This document shows, piece after piece, positions 20,267-30,000 of a stretch of DNA of 30,000 bases. Position numbers and translations under genes: made by a program. How positions within the stretch are numbered: position 1 is the first letter of the stretch; every line of letters begins with the position of its first letter. The DNA is from Chromera velia (Eukaryota > Sar > Chromeraceae), in contig JAHBMJ010002053.1 in assembly GCA_018398765.1 (NCBI GenBank), positions 1 to 30,000 on the forward strand, written 5' to 3'. Below the pieces are notes generated by a model, which had not been told where the DNA came from, ran no database searches, and worked only from the letters and a program-made list of their open reading frames with translations.

Positions 20267-21277
20267 ATGAGTGGTTGGGATGGTCTGGGGTTCAAAAGTG
20301 AGATGACAAGGAAAAAGACAGCGAGGAGGAACAGACGGGCAAAAGATAGAAAAAAAGAAGCAAAAAGAGAATTGAGAAGGGCAAAGGGACAGGTGATTTC
20401 TGACGGTGCACTGAATATAAAATGTTTGGCTTCCCCCTCCCCCTCTTTCTCCCCTTCTCTCTCTCAATCTACCCCAGGTCCTTTCCCTACCATCTCTTGT
20501 TCATTTTTAGATTCATGTTCTTTTCCTTCCCCCACCACACCCTCTCCAGCTCGCTCTCTCCCGCTTCTTCCCCCCCCCCCTATAAACCATACGTGTTTGC
20601 TGAATGATACATCCTTTCCATATGTTCCTCCGTACCTCTCTCTCCCTGTTGCCTCTCAGTCCGACTTTGCTGTTCCTGCTCCTCCTCCATCTGCCTCACT
20701 TCCATTTCCCCTCACTCCACCTCCAGTGGCACCCCCTCTTTTTTACTTCTCCCTGTCCTCTCTGCCTGTTGTTCAAGCGGCCTGCAGACCAAGCTACGGT
20801 GTTCCTCTTGGTACTTTTTTCTTCTCCTCAGCTTCCTCTCTCCCTCTCCCTCCGCCCATCTGTTCTCGTTCTGCTTTTTCCTTCCTACCCCCCCCGCAGA
20901 AAGAATGTCGAAAAGGGGAGCAGCAGTCAAACAGTCAAGCCTCAGGTAGCAAATTAGGAGATGGGGAGAAAAGTAAACGCAGAAAGAGATATGATGCAAA
21001 GGAGAGAAATGAAAAGGGAGAGAAAGGCAAGGAAAAGCCCAACAAGCAGGGCCGCAACAGATGGGGGGAGAATGAAGGGAGATGTTATAACTGCAAGGCC
21101 TCTGCAGGCGGATGTCGCCTGTCATCCAGATGCTCATGCGCTAGAGGGTCAGAATCTCTCCCAGCAAGACCTTGCGTCAATTGCGACTGTCTCGAAAAGG
21201 GGTGCTGCAATAACCCCCTAAATGGAAAGAGTCTCAAATCTGCCCCTCGACGGGAGCTGCGTGAAGACAGACAATAA
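20267..21277 (+). CDS. LINE N-terminal/ORF1 region with CXC-like Cys cluster
   Basis: The only in-frame ATG is at 20267, giving 336 residues. The start is strongly basic (KKTARRNRRAKDRKKEAKRE). A Pro/Ser-rich middle follows, then another basic stretch and a ten-cysteine cluster at nt 21083-21211, spaced C-x2-C-x6-C-x5-C-x-C-x10-C-x2-C-x-C-x4-C-C. The cluster recalls the tesmin/TSO1 CXC zinc-binding type, suggesting nucleic-acid binding. The frame is ended by TAA at 21275, but the same frame continues open into the endonuclease segment, so ORF1 and ORF2 may have been one polyprotein. Confidence 0.65.
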   Translation: MSGWDGLGFKSEMTRKKTARRNRRAKDRKKEAKRELRRAKGQVISDGALNIKCLASPSPSFSPSLSQSTPGPFPTISCSFLDSCSFPSPTTPSPARSLPLLPPPPINHTCLLNDTSFPYVPPYLSLPVASQSDFAVPAPPPSASLPFPLTPPPVAPPLFYFSLSSLPVVQAACRPSYGVPLGTFFFSSASSLPLPPPICSRSAFSFLPPPQKECRKGEQQSNSQASGSKLGDGEKSKRRKRYDAKERNEKGEKGKEKPNKQGRNRWGENEGRCYNCKASAGGCRLSSRCSCARGSESLPARPCVNCDCLEKGCCNNPLNGKSLKSAPRRELREDRQ

Positions 21278-23404
21278 GAAAGAGAACACCGTAGGAGGAG
21301 ACATGAGCATGATTTTCTGTCCTCGTCTTCCCCTTCTTCCTCTTCTTCTGTCTCTGATTCTTCTTTCTCTTCTTTTAGATCTTCTAATGACAGGGACGAG
21401 GAAGACCGAGCCCTCATTCATGGAGGATCACGGTCTTCTGCAAGAATCCGTGCAGTGAGGGGCGGAAAGGGAAAGAGAAGAGAATATGATTTTTTGAGGA
21501 GGGGCGCTTCCGACTTCGCATGGATAAGCGCAGATCAACTAAAGAAAGGCGAGAAGCATCTGGTGTATGCCTTCTGGGCCGGTCGCAGGGAAACATGCAG
21601 ACTCAGAAAGTGTGAAAACCGACAAAAGCGTCATGCAGGTTCTTCTTCCGACCTTCCCCCCCCTCCGGTTGCAGTGTCATCATCCTCTTCCTCCTCCTCC
21701 TCTTCTCCTTCTTCCTCCTCCTCCTCCTCTTCTTTTTCTTCTTCTTCTTCTTCTTCTGTTTCTTTTTCTTCTTCCTCTTCTGCTTCGGCTTCTGCATGTG
21801 TTTCTGCTTCTCCCCCACCGATGCGCCCCTCCGCAACCTCTTCAATCCCTCAATGGGTCTTTCAGCCGTCCCCCCCCTCCCTTCTCTTTCCTTCTGCATC
21901 TTCACCCTCCCACAATGTTTTTTCTCCTTCTTACAATGTGAGGTGTAGTCTCATAGCTTCAGGAAGAAGGAAACTCACAATAAAAACAGTAAATGTGGGG
22001 GGGCTGGGATCACACATACGAAGCAAGGCTCTCAAGCGGTGGCTGGCCGCTTGCCAGGCAGACATTGTGGTGTTGACTGAAACGAAGTGCCCCTCCATAC
22101 CCGTAAGAACATCCACTCACACAGGGTATAATTTCGATCACTTTGAGTGGTTAAGAAGGAAAATCAAAGCGGAAGGGTCGAGAAGGAAAGCCGCAACCAT
22201 CGGGGAAGCAAGGACAGGGGGTGTATGCATCCTAGTCAAGAATTCTTTAGTTCATGAACTGCAGCCAAGGTGGGAGCTGGTAGGTCAAAATCTGGTCCGT
22301 CTGTCAGTGAATGTGCCTTCTCCCTCAGAAGGAGGGGAGTCAGCCACAAGAGTCCTCCATATTTTCGGTGTGTACTTTCTACCTAGAGGGTCTGACCTGA
22401 GACAGAGAGACAGAGAGCTAAGAGACAGAGAGAGAGAGGGCGTGATCGATGCACTGTGTCATGTACCTCTCAAGGATTTGCGTATCTTGGTTGGGGACAT
22501 GAACGGCAAGCTGGGGACTCGGGTGCTGGAAGGGCTAACTTGGGAAAGAATATGCTATGTCCCACTGATGAAAGTAGAGAAGAGAACGAAGTTGATGCTT
22601 GCAAGCCCTTTCGATTGTCAGCCTGCAGCCATGGCAGTCAACCTGATGAGCAAGGGAATTGGCTGATCCGTCTTTATGAACGCTCTAACTTAATTCCTCT
22701 CTACGGCCTGTCCTTGAAATATGAGAGGCTAGGTGTTGATGTCTTCTTTCCAGGCCTGTGCACCTTTTTTAAAGCAGGAGAAAAAACAACAGCGATTGAT
22801 CACTTTTTTGTAGATCCTTTTCTTTTAACAGCCTGGTCCTCTACCACTTCAAACCTGGAAGCTGACTTTGCCCCTCAACATGTTGTTCTTTCTCTTTCTT
22901 TTTTTCTTAATTCATCTCCTCCCCCTATGTCTTCTGATCCTCTGCATGCCCCCACGGGTAAAAAGAATTTCTCTTTTTTCCCCCCTCTCCTCACTGTTAA
23001 TAGAACTTCCCCGGTGACTGATGACGAAATGATTCCTCTCACCAGAGCGGTCCTGCCGTTTTCTAAGACGGTTTTTCCTAGCCTGTTCGACAGAGGGGTA
23101 AACGAACTGCGTGAAGGAGGTCAAGTTGTTCCCCCTATCCCACCTCCTCCTGACCCACTACCCCTTCTCCCACAACCACCCCCCCCTCAGAATGCTTCCC
23201 CCCCCAACTCTCTCAGCAAGGCTTCTTATCTTGACCAATTGGAACAGTTAGGTCTTTCTTGGGAAGAAAGGCTGGCAGACAGTAAAGTGGGTGCAGTGGT
23301 AGACAGACAAAAGGCATCTAAGAAGAGAAGACAGTCTGGGAGAAAGCAGAGCACCCGTCAGGCTTGGTGGGACCCACAATGCCGCCTGATTCATTTGAAG
23401 GTAA
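21278..23404 (+). pseudogene. LINE endonuclease segment and linker
   Basis: The frame is open directly after the TAA at 21275, with no ATG before the endonuclease. A basic region and a poly-Ser tract (about 21670-21800) precede the APE endonuclease. It shows TIKTVNVGGLGSH, ADIVVLTETKC with the metal-binding Glu, GGVCILVKN, and LVGDMNGKLG (GDxN motif). The frame then shifts near 22540. The other frame gives GNWLIRLYERSNLIPLYGL and AIDHFFVD, which carries the terminal His motif. A proline-rich linker ends in WWDPQCRLIHLK at the insertion. Confidence 0.75.
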
Positions 23405-24506
23405 CACGTTGGGTTAAATATGCAATACATCTACCACGCATTGCGTACTCATCGATCGCACTTAAAAAATAGGCGCATGCATGATCAAAAAAATTTCAAG
23501 GTCGATCGATCGGCCATTGAAGATCGATCGATTGACCCTGTTGGAAATATTGATGTACCATTCAGCGATCGACATCGAACTCCTGATCAATCCAGATGTT
23601 CATCAATTGATCTTGCAATCTGTGGAGCGATCGAAGTCCATGTATATATCCTGTGACCTTGTCTGCACTGATCGAGCTTTCCTGTTGCTCACATGCACAA
23701 GTCTCGAAACATACTTTCGATCTTGCTTTGATCTTTCTCGTCAGTCATCATAGATGATGCTAACCCTTATGCTGACGTCGACTTCAAAGATGAGGAGTTG
23801 GATGTCGATGCGATTCGAAAGCAGGCACAAACAGATATAGCTGCTTTGGACTTGTTGGAAAGATCTCGGTCAAAGCTCTCCTGAGCTCGTCATTCTCATA
23901 GATGTGGCGGGAGTTTCATAACGTCGCAGCGAGTCCGCGGCAAGAGACTTTGTTCGCAACCATGAGATTCAACAGCAGAAAATAAACTCGGTATTGTCTG
24001 TATATTTTTTTCTGGAGGCAGACCTTGCGCTTAGCATCTCTAATCCATGCAATATTTGCTGCGTTGCGTTCTGCTCTCGGCAACTTGGACACTCCAAATT
24101 CTGCGTCTTTTGGGACCTCTCCTCGAGCGGCACAGGTTCTTCTATCAATACAGAGATAAAACGACTCACTCACACTGGTTACGAAGTCTGTGTCAGCATA
24201 CGGATCGACATCAAGAGACATCATTGTGGACAGTAATATCGATATCGATCGATATACCTACAAATTTTGCTTTCAGAGTCTCGAGTATCGATCTATGTGA
24301 AGTCTGGAGTCGATCTGTTTTGATCCATGATGACTAGACGGACCTTGCAAGGTTGATCGATTTACCCTCTTTGCAACATTGATTGATCGATATTCGATGC
24401 TTTGAAGGTACATAAAAATCAGTCTGATATCACATCGCACGATCGCACATGGTGTATCGGTGAGCCATCAAGTGCGGTACATGTATTGCATATTTGATCC
24501 AACATG
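23405..24506. mobile_element. TIR-bounded insertion in the LINE (MITE-like)
   Basis: Imperfect terminal inverted repeats of about 30 bp bound this 1.1-kb segment. The left begins at 23408, GTTGGGTTAAATATGCAATA then CAT and TACC. The right, read on the other strand from 24503, begins GTTGGATCAAATATGCAATA then CAT and TACC. It separates the LINE linker (ending LIHLK) from its continuation (EAEEKAKHVPNPSHPLQ), which stays in the same frame. The inside is rich in ATCGATCG-type motifs and has no recognisable transposase, so it is probably non-autonomous. No clear target-site duplication was seen. Confidence 0.65.
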
Positions 24507-26984
24507 GAAAGAGGCAGAGGAAAAGGCAAAACATGTCCCGAACCCTTCTCACCCTCTGCAAAAAGAATGTGTCAAACTGAGAAGGGAAAGAGCTCGACTG
24601 CTTGCAGCAAAAAGGAGTAAGCTCAAGCAACAGACAGCAGAGAGACTAGCTATAGAGAAGCAGCAGTTGACCCCTCGAAAGTTTAGCAATAGAACAGGAA
24701 AATCAAAACACAGAGGAGAGGGGATAATAAACCCACTGCATCTTCCTTCACTCAGTTCTGGGCTGGGGTTTTCGATGGTCCTGCTCTTCCGCCTGCACTT
24801 GTTGGTCTGGCCTTTCCCCTTTCTTCTCAGCTCGCCTTCTCTATACATATGATTGAGGAAACACTGAAAGGAATTAACCTAAAGAAGGCGTTGGGTTTGG
24901 ATGGGGTTGGCCCCTGTCATCTCTCGTTATGTTTTAGTTTTTCTTCTCTCTCCCGCTTGCTGCTCTTTGTCTTTTTCAATTTGTTTCACCTTTTTTCTTT
25001 TTGGCCTGAACGCTGGAATGTGTTGCGCATTGCTCCCATCCCCAAGGGCCCGCCGAGTCTCGACTGTAACAAATGGTACCCAATCCACATTGTGGGGCTT
25101 CTGGGTAAGATTTTTGCTTTATTGATGGACTCAAAGATTAGGAAAGAGGTAAAAATTGACGAAAGGCAGCTCGGCTTCAGACAGGGGGTAGGGATAAGGG
25201 AGGCCTTCGCTGCTCTGTCTTTGTTAATTCTCAGCTTCAAAAAGAAGAAGAGCCCTCTAAATGCCGCGTTTGTTGAGTTTAGCAAGGCGTTTGATACAGT
25301 TCTTCAGGTCAAAATGTTAGAGAGGCTCAGGGGGGAAGGAGTAAGCCAAGCCGATGTTTGGATAATTCATTCGATGTATAGTCAGGTGAAGGCTCGGGTA
25401 GATGGGGCAACAGAATGCTTTTCAGAAGGCGGAGGAGTAAAACAAAGCGATCCTCTCTCTTTTCTCCTCTTTCTTCTTTTCATCAACAATCTGCATAAGT
25501 CTGTCAGCTCCGATAATAAAAACAGGAATCAAAGCTTAGCTGGGGGTACTGATAGAGAGACTCCTATCAGACTGTTTGACGTTTTAATCGAAAGCATCGG
25601 GTACGCTGACGATCTTGTTCTGTTTGCCCACAGTACTTCAGACTTGCAGAAACGTCTGTCTCGCCTCGAGGACTATTGTAAGGAGCACGGCCTGAAGGTG
25701 AATTTAAAAAAGACAAAAGTTATGCGTCTCTCCTCCCCCCACCCCAACCTAGTGCCCCGGACCCTTTTTCTTTATGAAGGCAGACCAGCTAGTGGAAGTG
25801 GTGAATAAATATAAGTATTTGGGCAACTGGGTTTTTGAGGGCGAGGACCTTAGCAAGACAGTCGAAGCCCGCATTGAGGCAGCAGAGAAGGCACTGGGGG
25901 CTGTGTTTAGTACTCTCTCTTCTTTAGGCTTTGTTTCTTCCTTTTCTAAAATTACTTTGTTCAAGGCCCTCTGGCTGCCAGTCGTGCTGTATGGACTGGA
26001 AACGATCCCGCTGAGAAAGACAGATGTTGCCTGCCTCGATGCTTTACAGTTACGTTTTGTTCGATATTGTTTTGGTCTCTCTTATTACTCTTTTGTTTCG
26101 CCTTCCCTTCTTTCTCTCTCTTTTGAGCCACTCAGTTCTCTACTTGGTAAGTTGAGTGGGGGCTTCATCCAATGCATCAAATCGATCGACCGTGCTCTAT
26201 TCCAGGCAGTGTGGAATGAGTGCTTGGCTGGCTCGTGCGAACCCTTCGTTAAGACAGTAAAATAGCTGGCCATTCCATTAGATTGCTCCCTTTTGTGGCC
26301 TCCATTGCCAAGCACGGTGGGGGATAAGTTTAAAAGGAAGGGCAAGGGCAGAAGGAAAAGGGCGGCGAAAAAGATCGTGGAGGGTGCATGGCTGTCTGAC
26401 TGGTTGAAAGAAGAAACTAGAAACGTTAGAGACAGAGATGGAATTTTCCCCCGCCTTGCGAATCTCTCCCCTTTTTAGTCAAAGAATCCGACCAGACAGC
26501 GTTTGGCCATGCACCTTCTGTGTGAAAGGAAATGGTGTCCGAGAAGTGAAATGATAGAGTACAGTGTCGAACCTCTGCCAAAGAGTCTGCTGCAGTCCCG
26601 GCCTCCGCAGGCTTCCGTACGCTTTTCAGGGCTCTCACAGGGGGGGATATAGATAGAACCCAACCAGAACGGCTGTGCGATAAATGTTTGTCCCCCTCGC
26701 GTATGATCAAAGATGAGGTGCATGTTCTGACAGAGTGTAAGGACATAGAAAGGGAACGGAACAGGCTGAAAGAACTGTACAAAATTGCGAAGCAGAAAGC
26801 GCCCATTGACATAAGAATACAGATTGCACAACGCGTTGCAGGTGCAACCGGGAGGGGCACTTCTGATAATGAGAAGAAAACAAAGGATATGGTGTTGCTG
26901 TTGTACACAATCCTGCCTAAAAGCGGTTCTAAAGCTATAGCCGACTGTCTCAAGAAGGTCCATTCTGTTGATAAAGCAAGTTGA
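24507..26984 (+). pseudogene. LINE reverse transcriptase and C-terminal zinc knuckle
   Basis: A basic linker (ERARLLAAKRSKLKQQ) shifts frame near 24730 into the reverse transcriptase. RT blocks include KKALGLDGVGP, APIPKG followed by CNKWYPIHIVGLLGKIF, QLGFRQG, FVEFSKAFDTV (block A), GGGVKQSDPLS (block B) and GYADDLVLF (catalytic YADD). In block A the first catalytic Asp position is Glu. After a shift near 25760 come YKYLGNWVFEGEDLSKTVEA and LPVVLYGLETIPL, usual for the thumb region. Stops occur at 26263 and 26476. After a shift in a G-run near 26645 the frame gives LCDKCLSPSRMIKDEVHVL and TEC, a CCHC knuckle. It ends at TGA 26984. Confidence 0.8.
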
Positions 26985-27133
26985 GGCGAATCAATCCGAC
27001 TGGCATGCAGGCTTCCTCACCCCCCCCCCCATGAATGTGTGCTCTGGGTTGTCCTCAAAGCCTTGTTAGTGGCTTGGGATTTGGCGTCACTAAATTTAGG
27101 ATTTAACCCTCAATCATCACATCATCATCACTA

Positions 27134-27282
27134 CAAACCAAATAAAATTAACAAACAAGAGTAGATTCTTGTTAAACTAAAAAATATTATAATATTAAAG
27201 AGCTTTTATATAAAATGATAGTATAAAATCTCACAAAAACACATCTGAAAAACGATGTTATTTGCGGTTTCACTATATCTCA
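27134..27282. other. AT-rich gap between LINE 3' end and PH gene
   Basis: These 149 bp lie just after the ATC-rich LINE tail. They are strongly AT-rich (AATAAAATTAAC, AAAATATTATAATATT). They probably hold the 3' untranslated region and polyadenylation signal of the minus-strand PH gene. No gene is visible. Confidence 0.5.
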
Positions 27283-29305
27283 TTAGGTTCTGTAAATAAG
27301 GTTTACTTCGTCTTCCTTAGAGAACTTGACAGACCGCTTTTGCATCCCTACAACGTCTCCCACGTCCTGCGCAGGAGCAGCAGGAACAATCAGAGGAGGA
27401 GCCACGATGTCAGTGAAACCTCCACCAGAGGCAAACGGAGAGTCCGTCATCCCAGACGCATTTGCCCCTCCTGGTTTCAAAAGATGAGGGAATGCCCGAG
27501 CGTCCGAACCTCCGTCTGAGTCGGAGTCGGACCAATCATCCCCTGACGCCATCAGAGGACCCTTCGCACCGGTAGCTGATGCGGGTTGGTGTTGTGCCAC
27601 TCCTTGCTGCTGGCCTCCGGACTGGAACGGGGAAGCCACTGAAGTTTTTCGTGTCTCCGCAGATTGTTTTCTTGCATCCGCCTGGTACGGTGAAAGGTTT
27701 GGTGTCGTTTGATTCTGCGTGGGAGATGATCGTAGAGACGGTGCAGGGGCCTGAACGCCTGACGGGGTGCCGACAGAAGGGCCCGGAGAGGCGCTCTTGA
27801 CTCCTGGGGAGCTAGTGGGAATCGATGGAGACTGGCTGCCTCTGTGCGTTGCCACTGGTTGGAGTAGTCTGGGGTCCTGTACCTGTGTGTGGGTCGGACC
27901 TGGACTCTGTGGGAACGCGGGAGCAGCAGCTTGGTAGAGCGTGGGGCTTCCTTGTCTTTGGAGTTGCTCGGGAGTCGGTATGGGAGAGAAGGGGGGAGTA
28001 ACACTTCGTGCAGAGGCAGATATCATGGGGGACGCTGAGGGACTGGGCCCGGCAGACAGAAGGGTCTGGCTTTGGCTCTGTGCGTCCCTCTGTGCCTGTG
28101 CCGCCACTTGTTGTTGCAACAGTCTCTGTGCGGTTGGCTGATCAGTCATGAGGGACTCGAGAGGAGTGCGCAGAGCGGGGGTGGGGCCTGGGAGAATCTG
28201 GGAGTACCTCAGAGCGTAGAACCACCTGTGCGCGTTCAAACAATAATGGCAGATGCAGACACAGAAAAAAAGTGCGCACGGACACACTCACAAACTCACA
28301 CAAACACAGAGAAGCAAAGAGAGAGATGCACATATTTTATGAGCACACAAGGCCCAAAATAATCTGAAGGTATTCAAAAAAGATAGATGCGAAAAACAAA
28401 AGTCCTTCTGTAGTTGAATTGTGTGTGAAGTCATGAGAAAAAAAAACAATCCCAAAGTGTCCACGAACCTTCTGAATTCATCGTCGGTGTCGCAGACAAA
28501 ATGCCACCGACTGGCGGTATCCTGCACAAGCAAGAGTTCATTCAGGAGGCATCCACAGCTTGATTTAAAATCAGGACGGGAGGGTTTTCAGGAGCATCCA
28601 CACAGGGCTGAAATGAAATCAGCATGGTTCAGTTTTGCAAGTGAAGAAAAGGACAAGCACGCATACAAATTCATGGATTTCATCTTTTCAAGTTTGCCTG
28701 CGTCTGTGAGGGCACCTAATCTGGGGGGAGGGTGTCCTTTTATGAATTTCTTTTCTTGAGCCCTTCCCGCCTTCTGAGAGCACGCCAGCTCTTCCTCAAA
28801 CATAGCGCCTCTCCTTTGACCTGAACTCACCGTGACCAGAGCTCTGAAGGCTCTTCTCTCTCTCGACGCACTCGCCAGACAGAGGGGGGCCAGCAGGGTG
28901 TGTCTGGGCGTTGTGTCCTGCACTCAGGGGAGATCAAGGGGGGGGCAGGGCAGAGGTGCATATGTCTCCTCAAATCAGAAACAAGTCGCAGCAGCATTCT
29001 GGAGGATAGAACGACGTAACAGAGGTTGTGGACTTTGTTGAAAAATCGTGGTCATGAAATTGACATAAAAGTCAGCCGTCTTTGCAGACCACAGACAGAC
29101 GCAGATGGGAAAAATTGTAGAGGAATACTTCACGCAACCTGTGGGTGGACAGAACGAACAGCCGGCACATCAAGTCCACGACTGACCTGAAGGGACTCAA
29201 ACATGAGAAGTTTGCCCTCAGCGCTCACAACGATCATTCGTGAATACGATGCAACCTCTCCCCTCTCTCGTTGCTCTGGAGTGCTCACACCCACAGTCAG
29301 TCTCC
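27283..29305 (-). CDS. PH-domain protein with long Pro/Ser/Gln tail, 5' partial
   Basis: Four exons can be joined on the minus strand: about 29305-29187, 28917-28831, 28521-28469 and 28225-27283. Donors are GTCAGT (29186), GTGAGT (28830) and GTTCGT (28468). Acceptors end in CAG at 28918, 28522 and 28226. Phases are 0, 0 and 2 and all fit. The joined product reads through RMIVVSAEGKLLMFES, TPRHTLLAPLCLASAS, AFRALVT, then DTASRWHFVCDTDDEFRR and WFYALRY, the strands and final Trp-helix of a pleckstrin-homology domain. The tail of about 300 residues is Pro/Ser/Gln-rich, with an acidic DDWSDSDSDGGSD stretch. PH domains bind phosphoinositides or proteins at membranes. The first exon start and anything upstream are uncertain. 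Confidence 0.75.
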
Positions 29306-30000
29306 CTGCACGTCAACATACACAAAGACAGACATCGATTCACACGACTGCACCCTCTGAATGCGCCTGGTATGTTGCAATGCAGATTCTGTCCCGTGTG
29401 TCTTTCGATTGTCAAGTCTCGTCGAACAGCATTTTGTCTTCTCCTACGTTTCCAATCTAAAACCTCCCTTATCGGGAGGCAGCCGCCCTTAACAAATCAC
29501 ACACTACCTGTCTGCCCCCGTAATTCGGCATTTCAATCAGAAGTTGATCTGTGCCCATACGTACGTCTCGGAACTGTTCAGGTTTCTCAGCGTTCTTCTT
29601 TCTAGGCCTGCCTAGCGTCTCTGTCTCGATCTGGCCATGCACCCGACTGACCGACAAAGAACCCCTTTTTGAGTTTCTCCATCAGCGCCTCTGTGTGCTT
29701 CTGGGCCTGCATTTGCGCATTTGCAAACCTAATGAGGGGAACTAAGGCGGGAAGGAAGGGAAGGAGGGCAGACTTTTCGGAAGTGACGCGGAAAACTGTG
29801 AATATATAGGGGTTCTAGAGGGAAAGAAGCTGGAGGTCGAGGATAAGAACTAAGAAGAACCCAAGAAAAAGACACGGCTTTTGGAACAGAAATTTGAAGA
29901 GACAGGATGAGAAGTTTCATGCGTGCTCTTGCCTGCCAAGTGTTCATTCCTGCGTGCTCTTGCCTGCCAAGTGTTCATTCCTGCGTGCTCTTTCATCAAA
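29306..30000 (-). other. Probable upstream part of the PH gene
   Basis: Upstream exons of the PH gene are expected here. One candidate lies at 29601-29508, with acceptor CCTAG ending at 29602 and donor GTAGTG at 29507, encoding KPEQFRDVRMGTDQLLIEMP. Its phase does not fit the 29305 exon directly, so it may be unrelated or an exon may be missing between them. Nothing else convincing is seen. Confidence 0.25.
29920..29991. repeat. 31-bp tandem repeat, 2.3 copies
   Basis: Units start at 29920, 29951 and 29982 with TGCGTGCTCTTGCCTGCCAA, then GTGTTCATTCC. The first two copies are identical and the third breaks off after ten bases near the window end. Confidence 0.9.

Larger units (their letters stand above)
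20174..27133 (+). mobile_element. Decayed non-LTR retrotransposon (LINE) with APE endonuclease
   Basis: Domains in order are a basic N-terminus and Cys cluster (20267-21277), APE-type endonuclease (about 21960-22830), a linker interrupted by another element (23405-24506), reverse transcriptase (about 24850-25730), thumb/C-terminal region, and a C-terminal CCHC knuckle (C-x2-C-x11-H-x4-C, from 26674). This order fits APE-class LINEs. The exact clade is not resolved. The 3' end is probably the ATC-rich tail (about 27110-27133). The 5' end is uncertain and no target-site duplication was found. Lesions are a TAA at 21275, frame changes near 22540, 24730, 25760 and 26645, stops at 26263 and 26476, and a catalytic substitution. 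This copy cannot be autonomous. Confidence 0.85.

Noticed and set aside
21603-21905. Lys/Arg-rich minus-strand protein
   Set aside because: It is the complement of the poly-Ser tract of the LINE.

Overview
The window looks like nuclear DNA of a protist, most likely an alga. Genes carry GT-AG introns, proteins have long low-complexity tails, and gene-dense GC-rich blocks alternate with AT-rich intergenic DNA. Simple repeats and a decayed LINE are present. The C-x-H-x6-C-x2-C repeat protein, the chromerid-like ankyrin proteins and the APE-type LINE suggest a chromerid such as Chromera velia. That assignment rests on memory of such genomes and was not tested by a search. No bacterial operons, rRNA genes or CRISPR arrays were seen.

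Layout. Positions 1-2594 hold a plus-strand gene that joins an N-terminal starch-binding CBM20 module to 14 tandem 18-residue Cys/His repeats. Positions 2595-7376 are non-coding and contain a (TG)n microsatellite, two divergent copies of a two-part dispersed repeat in permuted order, tRNA-like D-arm remnants and a short tandem duplication. Positions 7377-10802 (minus) hold an F-box-like/ankyrin-like gene with one intact intron but about five coding lesions, so it is probably a pseudogene. Positions 11562-15927 (plus, divergent from it) hold a two-exon ankyrin gene of about 950 codons. Its 1.5-kb intron contains almost 0.9 kb of nearly pure pyrimidine microsatellite, and its tail is rich in Gly and WG/GW motifs.

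Positions 17753-18838 (minus) encode an intronless secreted protein with two 8-cysteine modules and a GPI-type C-terminus. About 20.2-27.1 kb is a dead non-LTR retrotransposon with a CXC-like Cys cluster, APE endonuclease, reverse transcriptase and C-terminal zinc knuckle. It is broken by an in-frame stop, several frameshifts and a 1.1-kb insertion with terminal inverted repeats. Positions 27283 to about 29305 (minus) hold the 3' part of a PH-domain gene, whose PH domain I rebuilt across four exons.

The genes show no common pathway. CBM20 points to glucan binding, the 8-Cys protein to the cell surface, the PH protein to phosphoinositide or membrane signalling, and the ankyrin proteins to protein-protein scaffolding. 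All exon joins were made by hand from splice consensus, reading phase and domain continuity, without transcript data.
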